Assembly: GCF_023276435.1 (NCBI RefSeq)
Contig: NZ_JALLPO010000050.1
Span: 1-42,274 of the forward strand
Direction: 5' to 3'
Source of the DNA: Sphaerisporangium perillae
GTDB taxonomy: Bacteria > Actinomycetota > Actinomycetes > Streptosporangiales > Streptosporangiaceae
DNA: 42,274 bases
In this document: positions 37,831-42,274 of the stretch, piece after piece
Layout: the number at the start of each line of letters is the position of its first letter
Position numbering within the stretch: the first letter of the stretch is position 1
Program-made: the position numbers and the translations under genes
Notes under the pieces: generated by a model
Databases searched by the model: none
The model's input: the letters and a program-made list of their open reading frames with translations, nothing else
Told to the model about the DNA's origin: nothing

Positions 37831-38688
37831 ATGACGGTTACCTCTCTCATCGGCGGCCACGCGCTGGTCACGGGTGGTCTGGCCACCGGCGGCCTGCGCT
37901 ACGCGGCCGAGATCGAAGCCGAGATCATCCAGGTCTTCGTGACCAATCCCCGCGGCTGGGCCCTCGCCGAGGGCAAGCCCGCCGAGGACGCCGCGCTGCG
38001 CGAGTCGGGCATGCCGGTTTTCATCCACACGCCCTACCTGGTCAACATGGGCTCGCCCAGCGCCGACACCCTGGAGAAGTCCATCCTGACCATCCGTCAC
38101 TCGCTACGGAGGGGCGTGGAGACCGGCGCGCTCGGCGTCGTCGTGCACACCGGGTCGGCGGTGACGCAGCCGCGCGACGACGCGATGCGCCAGCTCCACG
38201 AGCACCTGCTGCCGCTGCTGGACGAGATCCCCGAGGATGGTCCCGACCTGCTGCTGGAACCGATGGCGGGGCAGGGGCAGATGCTCTGCGCCACCGTGCA
38301 GGACCTCGACCCCTACCTGGCCGCGCTGGAGCACCACCCGCGGGCCAACGTCTGCCTGGACACCTGTCACGCGTTCGCCGCGGGGCACGACCTGGCCGCG
38401 CCGGGCGGCGTGGGGATCACGCTGGAGGCGCTGCACGCGATCGCGCCGGGACGGCTGAAGCTGCTGCACGTGAACGACTCCAAGGACGTCTGCGGGTCCA
38501 AGAAGGACCGTCACGAGAACATCGGCGCCGGGCACATCGGCGCGGAAGCCTTCGGGGAGCTCCTGCGCCACCCGCTCGCCGCCGGGGTGCCGTTCTGCAT
38601 CGAGACCCCGGGCAAGGCCGAGCGCCACCGCGAGGACATCCTGCTGCTGAAGAAGCTCCGCGACACGGCGATGGCGACCGCCCACTGA
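37831..38688 (+). CDS. nfo: Endonuclease IV (AP endonuclease)
   Basis: Cuts DNA at abasic sites in base-excision repair. AP2-type TIM barrel with three metal ions: HTPYLVNMGSP, VVVHTGSAV, DLLLEPMAGQG (Glu ligand), VCLDTCHAFAAGHDL, LLHVNDSKDVCGSKKDRHENIGAGHIG and PFCIETPG (final Glu). It has 285 residues. A TAAGCT -10 (37815-37820) lies 10 bases upstream of the ATG. The last 12 codons including the stop are duplicated in tandem and in frame just after the stop. It is divergent from the purine cluster. Confidence 0.95.
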   Translation: MTVTSLIGGHALVTGGLATGGLRYAAEIEAEIIQVFVTNPRGWALAEGKPAEDAALRESGMPVFIHTPYLVNMGSPSADTLEKSILTIRHSLRRGVETGALGVVVHTGSAVTQPRDDAMRQLHEHLLPLLDEIPEDGPDLLLEPMAGQGQMLCATVQDLDPYLAALEHHPRANVCLDTCHAFAAGHDLAAPGGVGITLEALHAIAPGRLKLLHVNDSKDVCGSKKDRHENIGAGHIGAEAFGELLRHPLAAGVPFCIETPGKAERHREDILLLKKLRDTAMATAH

Positions 38689-38724
38689 GAGCTCCGCGAC
38701 ATCGCGATGGCGACCGCCCGCTGA
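38653..38724 (+). repeat. 36-bp tandem duplication of the nfo 3' end
   Basis: Copy 1 (38653-38688) is the last 12 codons of nfo with its TGA; copy 2 (38689-38724) follows without gap, 32 of 36 bases identical, ending with another in-frame TGA. The second copy reads ELRDIAMATAR. Readthrough of the first stop would simply add this tail. Confidence 0.9.
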
Positions 38725-39193
38725 GAGGCCGCGCGGCACCGCCCGCCGAAGATGCGGCGCCGTGCCTGAGACGGCCGGGGCGGGGTGTTCGCCAACGGGA
38801 TCCGGCCGCCCCCCTTGGGCCGGATCACGTGCGGGGCCTTGCGGCCGATCGGCGAACGCCCCGCCCCGCCAGGCCGACGGGCCCTACCCCCCGGTAAGGG
38901 CCCGGCGACCTGCAGGTGGTCACCGGATACGCGCCGCGGGCGCGGCAGCTCGGCGATCACCATCGGGTCCGCGTATCCAAGGTCCGCCCGGCCCATGGGG
39001 CTGGTGTCCCCCCCGGTTACGCAGTGTGGCTCTTCGACGCGGACGACATTACGGTGGGTCATCTAGGTCAGGCGGGCGCTTCGGCGCCGTCTCGCCGAAC
39101 GGTCAGTAGTCAGCGATGTACGGAGCGTGTCCACGCGACGAGCGGCGTCTGGACGCCGACGAGCGGTAGGCCGGGGGCTCGCGCGCGGTGCCC
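38725..39193. other. Structured non-coding region between convergent genes
   Basis: No convincing gene in 469 bases. Inverted repeats: an outer 17-bp pair 38777-38793 / 38851-38867 (one mismatch, G-U in RNA) enclosing an inner GATCCGGCC (38799-38807) / GGCCGGATC (38818-38826); a hairpin GGGCCCT-ACC / GGT-AAGGGCCC (about 38879-38905); and GGATACGCG (38925-38933) / CGCGTATCC (38970-38978). The first may end nfo and others the regulator gene, but none has a T run. A minus-strand open frame (39062 downward) crosses it and runs into nfo antisense. Confidence 0.5.
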
Positions 39194-40024
39194 TCACGGG
39201 CCCGGCGACGCCGCCGCCATGCCGGGAGGCGCGGGCGGGCGTGAAATCCCGCCGGGCGCCGCCGGCACGCCGGGCACCTGCGGCAGCGGCCCGCGGAACT
39301 GCCGGACGAGCTGCTCGCGCACGCGCCGGCTGTGCCTGCGGCTCACCGGGAGGACGGTCGCGCCGACGCGGAGCACGATGCGTCCCTCCTCGAAGCGCAT
39401 CTCGGTGACGTGCCGGGCGGACACCAGCGTGCTGCGGTGCACCCTGATGAACCCCGAGGCCGCCCAGCGGCGCTCCAGGGCGGCCAGGGACATCCGGACC
39501 AGGTGGGTGCCCTCGGCGGTGTGCAGGCGCACGTAGTCGCCGCTGGCCTCGGCGTAGGCGACGGCGTGCTGCGGCACGAAGCTGGTGCGCCCGCTCAGCT
39601 CGACCGGGATGACGTCGTCCATCGACGCCTCGGCCGCCGAGGGCCCGTAGGCGGCCTGCTCCAGTCGGCGCACGGCCTCGGCGACCCGGTCGGGCCGTAA
39701 CGGTTTCAGCAGGTAGTCGACCGCCTCCAGCTCGAACGCCTGGACCGCGCGGTCGTCGTGCGCGGTGACGAACACCAGCTTGGGCGGGCTCGGGAAGGCG
39801 CCGACCAGCCTGGCAAGATCCAGGCCGTCGAGGCCGGGCATGCGGATGTCGAGGAAGACGCCGTCGAGCCGCTCTCCGGCGCCGATCATCGCGACCATGT
39901 CCTGCAGGGCCGCGACCCCATCTGAGGCCGTCAGCACCTGCTCGACACGACCGTCCTGCCGGAGAAGGTAAGCCAGCTCCGACAGCGCGTGCACCTCGTC
40001 GTCAACCGCCAAGACACGGAGCAT
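39194..40024 (-). CDS. LytTR-family response regulator
   Basis: Two-component transcription factor. Receiver domain: RVLAVDDEVHALSEL (acidic pair), phospho-acceptor Asp in GVFLDIRMPGLDG, and FVTAHDD / VDYLLKPLRPDRVAEAV (conserved Lys). LytTR DNA-binding domain: AYAEASGDYVRLHTAEGTHLVRMSLAALERRW, GFIRVHRSTLVSARHVTEM, and VLPVSRRHSRRVREQL. It ends in a Pro/Gly/Ala-rich tail. It has 276 residues from ATG 40024; GTG 40033 is possible. It follows its sensor kinase by about 70 bases; the target genes are unknown. Confidence 0.93.
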   Translation of the reverse strand: MLRVLAVDDEVHALSELAYLLRQDGRVEQVLTASDGVAALQDMVAMIGAGERLDGVFLDIRMPGLDGLDLARLVGAFPSPPKLVFVTAHDDRAVQAFELEAVDYLLKPLRPDRVAEAVRRLEQAAYGPSAAEASMDDVIPVELSGRTSFVPQHAVAYAEASGDYVRLHTAEGTHLVRMSLAALERRWAASGFIRVHRSTLVSARHVTEMRFEEGRIVLRVGATVLPVSRRHSRRVREQLVRQFRGPLPQVPGVPAAPGGISRPPAPPGMAAASPGP

Positions 40025-40097
40025 GGAGACCACGCTGCCGTCCGCACCGCTCCTGGAGCAAGCCCCCCATCAACATTCGGTAGCGACCTGAATGCGC

Positions 40098-41288
40098 TTA
40101 GTTATAACTTGGCCGCATTTTCGGCACGCGCATTCGCACCGTGGTCCCCTCGTCCGGGGCGGTCGTGATCACCAGGCCGTACTCCTGGCCGTAGATCTGG
40201 CGCAGCCGCACGTCGACGTTCGCGAGGCCGATGCCCCCGCCGTCGCCGCTCGGCGGCTCCCCGTCCAGCAGCCGCCGCACCCGTTCGGGCTCCATCCCGG
40301 CGCCGTCGTCCTCTACCACGATGTGGACCTCCTCGCCCGCGTCGCGGACCACGACGCTCACCTCGCCCGAGCCCCCGCCCCGGCGGATGCCGTGGGTGAT
40401 CGCGTTCTCCACGAGGGGTTGCAGGCACAGGAAGGGCACGGGCACCGGCAGGACCTCCGGCACGACGTCCACGACGAAGCGCAGTTTGTCCCCGAACCGG
40501 GCCCGCTCCAGCAGCAGGTAGCGGTCCACGCAGGTCAGCTCGTCCGACAGCGTGGTGAAGTCGCCGGCGCGGCGCAGGGCGTGCCGGGCGAAGTCGGCGA
40601 AGTCCAGCAGCAGCTCGCGTGCCCTGTCGGGCTCGCTGCGGGTGAAGGAGGCGATCGTGGCCAGCGAGTTGCAGACGAAGTGCGGGGAGATCTGTGCCCG
40701 CAGGGCACGCGTCTCGGCCTCAAGGGCCCGCCGCCGCGTGGCGTCCAGCTCGGCCAGCTCGAGCTGGCCGGACGCCCACTTGCCCACCTCGGCCGCCGCC
40801 CGTACCAGGGCGGCGTCCACCTGGGGGTCGTAGGCGGCGAGGGCGCCGATGACCCGCCCGTCGACGGTGAGCGGCACCACGACGGCACTGCTGATGGCGC
40901 AGTCCTCGGCCTCGCAGAACAGCTCGTCCCCCGCCACCAGGTGGGGCCGCCCACCGGCCGGCATGCCGTGGACGTGGCCGAGCAGGTCGCGGACGTGGGC
41001 CTCGCCGGGCGCCTCCCAGGTACCGTCCCAGGCCAGCATCTGGTCGGTCGAGGTCACGGCGAGGGCGGCGGTGCCGACGAGGGCCCGCAGGTGGCGCACG
41101 GCCCTGCGCGCCGAGTGGCGGGACAGCCCGGCCCGCAGGTAGGGGGCGGCCATCGCGGCGAGGTGCAGCGTGGCGAAGGTGGCGTCGCTGGCCTGGTCGC
41201 CTGGGCCCGCGTCGCCCCGGCGGCGGCCAAGGCCGTACCCGACGAGGCCGCTCAGGACGCAGATCAGCGTCCACCCGGTGAGGAGCAT
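40098..41288 (-). CDS. LytS-like sensor histidine kinase
   Basis: Sensor partner of the LytTR regulator. One N-terminal membrane helix (LTGWTLICVLSGLVGYGLG) is followed by a GAF-like domain (about residues 40-175, containing LFCEAEDCAISSAVVVPL with two nearby Cys), then the His_kinase domain with ETRALRAQISPHFVCNSLATIASF (phospho-acceptor His) and an ATPase with LCLQPLVENAITHGI (N box), VVEDDGAGM and GGGIGLANVDVRL (G boxes). It has 396 residues. Unlike classic LytS it lacks the multi-helix membrane sensor, so the GAF domain probably senses a cytosolic signal. Confidence 0.92.
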   Translation of the reverse strand: MLLTGWTLICVLSGLVGYGLGRRRGDAGPGDQASDATFATLHLAAMAAPYLRAGLSRHSARRAVRHLRALVGTAALAVTSTDQMLAWDGTWEAPGEAHVRDLLGHVHGMPAGGRPHLVAGDELFCEAEDCAISSAVVVPLTVDGRVIGALAAYDPQVDAALVRAAAEVGKWASGQLELAELDATRRRALEAETRALRAQISPHFVCNSLATIASFTRSEPDRARELLLDFADFARHALRRAGDFTTLSDELTCVDRYLLLERARFGDKLRFVVDVVPEVLPVPVPFLCLQPLVENAITHGIRRGGGSGEVSVVVRDAGEEVHIVVEDDGAGMEPERVRRLLDGEPPSGDGGGIGLANVDVRLRQIYGQEYGLVITTAPDEGTTVRMRVPKMRPSYN

Positions 41289-41332
41289 GCGGGCAACCGT
41301 AATCGGTCACCTAACGTGATCGTGGCCGAACT

Positions 41333-41941
41333 CTACGGAGGACCGTCGCCGGGGTCCTCCTGGTAGGCGTACCGCTGCTCGCGCCACGGATCGCCGACGT
41401 TGTGGTAGCCGCGCTCCTCCCAGAATCCGCGCCGGTCGGCCAGCAGGTACTCCACCGCGCGCACCCACTTGACGCTCTTCCACGCGTACAGATGGGGCAC
41501 GACGATGCGGACGGGAAAGCCCCGCTCGGAGGACAGCGGCTTCTCGTCGAGCTCCATGGCGAACAGCGTGGAGTCGCGGGCGAAGTCGGCCAGGCGCAGG
41601 TTGGCGCTGTAGCCGTACTCCCCCCAGACCATGACGTGGGTGACGCCGGCGTCCGGCGGGGCGGCCTCCATCAGCGTCCTGGCCGACACTCCCTCCCACT
41701 CGTTGCCCATCAGCGAGAACTTGGTGACGCAGTGGAAGTCGGCGACGACCGACGCGCGAGGCAGGGCGGAGAACTCCGGCCAGGTGAAGCGGATCTCCTC
41801 CCCCGATGCCGTCGCACCGAAGACCGACAGGTTCCAGCTCTCCGGCCGGAACTGCGGGACCCGGCCGTAGTGGAGGACCGGGCGGCCACGTGGGACGTAC
41901 TGCCCGGGGGGCAGTCGAGTTTCCTCGGTTGGATCCGGCAC
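41333..41941 (-). CDS. Sulfite-oxidase-like molybdopterin protein (cytosolic YedY/MsrP-like)
   Basis: A 202-residue protein made of the sulfite-oxidase molybdopterin-binding domain alone. The molybdenum-ligand Cys is in VVADFHCVTKFSLMGNEWEGV; GVTHVMVWGEYGYSANLRLADF and ERGFPVRIVVPHLYAWKSVKWVRAVEYL are the conserved pterin contacts. There is no Tat or other signal peptide, unlike MsrP, so it should be cytosolic. The start GTG 41941 has AGGA 7 nt upstream. Substrate unknown. It lies on the same strand as the sensor kinase, with a 44-base gap. Confidence 0.92.
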   Translation of the reverse strand: MPDPTEETRLPPGQYVPRGRPVLHYGRVPQFRPESWNLSVFGATASGEEIRFTWPEFSALPRASVVADFHCVTKFSLMGNEWEGVSARTLMEAAPPDAGVTHVMVWGEYGYSANLRLADFARDSTLFAMELDEKPLSSERGFPVRIVVPHLYAWKSVKWVRAVEYLLADRRGFWEERGYHNVGDPWREQRYAYQEDPGDGPP

Positions 41942-42077
41942 GCAGCAATCCTGCCACCGCGCTCTTGACCGCGTGTCATTGGCACCCCGTTACGCGGGCC
42001 CGGCCCGCGCCGCGCCTGGTCCGGGCCGGGGATGGGGCCGCCGGGGCTGGGACCGCCCCGGCCCGGCGGGCGTGCGC

Positions 42078-42083
42078 TACACT
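42078..42083 (+). promoter_or_regulatory. -10 element of the aromatic leader transcript
   Basis: TACACT, ending 7 bases before the leader ATG at 42091, places the transcription start at the A of the ATG. No Shine-Dalgarno is present, so the leader peptide mRNA is predicted to be leaderless. The -35 region is not recognisable. Confidence 0.65.
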
Positions 42084-42090
42084 GACGGCG

Positions 42091-42165
42091 ATGCGTACTG
42101 CGTTTGAGTTTTGGTATGGCGACGGACCCGTGGAGCGGACCGTTCGCCGTCAGATGCTGCGCTGA
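42091..42165 (+). CDS. Aromatic amino acid leader peptide
   Basis: A 24-residue peptide beginning MRTAFEFWYGDGP and ending RRQMLR. The run FEFWY (codons TTT GAG TTT TGG TAT, 42103-42117) holds two Phe, one Trp and one Tyr in five residues, using TTT and TAT codons that are rare in such GC-rich DNA, which favours ribosome stalling when any aromatic amino acid is scarce. It is followed 11 bases later by a terminator hairpin. This is the layout of ribosome-mediated attenuation. The coding call is an inference from context. Confidence 0.85.
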   Translation: MRTAFEFWYGDGPVERTVRRQMLR

Positions 42166-42176
42166 CAGGCAAACGT

Positions 42177-42222
42177 CGACGAAGGCCCCGGGTCCGAACG
42201 GACCCGGGGCCTTCGTCGTTTC
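42177..42222 (+). terminator. Attenuator (intrinsic terminator) after the leader peptide
   Basis: A perfect 19-bp stem (42177-42195 with 42200-42218) with loop GAAC is followed by TTTCT. The distal part of the left arm, CGGGTCCG (42189-42196), can instead pair with CGGACCCG (42123-42130) inside the leader gene, giving a candidate antiterminator. A small GTCAG/CTGAC hairpin (42149-42166) spans the leader stop and may act as a pause site. Confidence 0.9.
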
Positions 42223-42267
42223 TGGACTCACCCGGCCGCGACGCGGTCCACGAGAAAGGGCACCACC

Positions 42268-42274
42268 ATGGTCA
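42268..42274 (+). CDS. Start of the attenuated gene (two codons only); probably DAHP synthase
   Basis: ATG GTC A at the window edge, with GAAAGG 8 nt upstream. The attenuator with Phe, Tyr and Trp codons points to a common aromatic-pathway gene, most simply 3-deoxy-7-phosphoheptulonate synthase; a Met-Val start also fits type I-beta enzymes that open MVIVM. The identity is inference only. Confidence 0.45.

Noticed and set aside
38925..38978. tRNA-like fold closed by GGATACGCG / CGCGTATCC
   Set aside because: No T-loop GTTCRA sequence, no plausible anticodon arm and the wrong length.
38511..39062. Minus-strand open frame of about 180 codons downstream of the LytTR regulator
   Set aside because: Its C-terminal third is antisense to nfo, it passes through strong inverted repeats, and no domain is recognisable; the N-terminal 40 codons look somewhat protein-like, so a short relic cannot be excluded.

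Overview
The window is 42 kb of very GC-rich DNA from a filamentous actinobacterium. It carries BldD with the c-di-GMP signature residues, an actinobacterial-type integration host factor, an NsrR-type [4Fe-4S] regulator, a PASTA kinase next to an Rv2175c-type protein, many GTG starts and many leaderless genes. The gene content suggests Streptosporangiales or a relative, but that placement is inference from content and order, not from any search. No tRNA, rRNA, insertion sequence, prophage or CRISPR array was seen.

Region 1 (1-13.8 kb, all minus strand) is a nucleotide and cofactor block. Reading in the direction of transcription it starts with pyrR, whose leader carries a clear PyrR-binding hairpin that covers the ribosome binding site. 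A 20-codon micro-ORF, coupled by 4-base overlaps on both sides, comes next, followed by pyrB-pyrC-carA-carB-pyrK-pyrD-pyrF (de novo UMP synthesis, nearly every junction overlapping). A terminator follows pyrF. Then come mIHF (own promoter inside a long inverted repeat), gmk, rpoZ, coaBC, a PH-like hypothetical gene and the start of metK.

Region 2 (14-18.9 kb) is regulatory and cell-envelope related: bldD with a perfect BldD box over its predicted start site, nsrR, a HEPN-type gene, an 800-base non-coding stretch holding two LexA-like boxes and a ten-copy array of GTTCGA half-sites spaced about two helical turns, an L,D-transpeptidase lipoprotein, a YbaK-type deacylase and an acetyltransferase.

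Region 3 (18.9-29 kb) has divergent metF and a polyprenyl diphosphate synthase, thiE with an Rv2175c-like gene, a ferredoxin-reductase-like flavoprotein, a TPP riboswitch heading thiO-thiS-thiG, a PASTA-domain Ser/Thr kinase (PknL type) and a SAM methyltransferase.

Region 4 (29-37.7 kb, all minus strand) is a purine-degradation cluster: OHCU decarboxylase, HIU hydrolase, uricase, two accessory subunits of a xanthine-dehydrogenase-type enzyme, two tandem duplicated 21-codon micro-ORFs, 8-oxoguanine deaminase, glycerate kinase, allantoinase and allantoicase. Together they take urate to allantoin, allantoate, ureidoglycolate and urea. The molybdenum catalytic subunit of the dehydrogenase is absent from the window.

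Region 5 (37.8-42.3 kb) has endonuclease IV with a duplicated in-frame tail, a highly structured non-coding stretch, a LytTR response regulator with its sensor kinase, a sulfite-oxidase-like molybdoenzyme, and at the right edge a leaderless Phe/Trp/Tyr leader peptide with a 19-bp attenuator hairpin ahead of a gene cut off after two codons, probably a DAHP synthase.

The most notable less-described elements are the aromatic attenuator, the two sets of translationally coupled micro-ORFs, the LexA-box/phased half-site array, and eight genes sharing a TAnnnT-6/7-start leaderless promoter layout.
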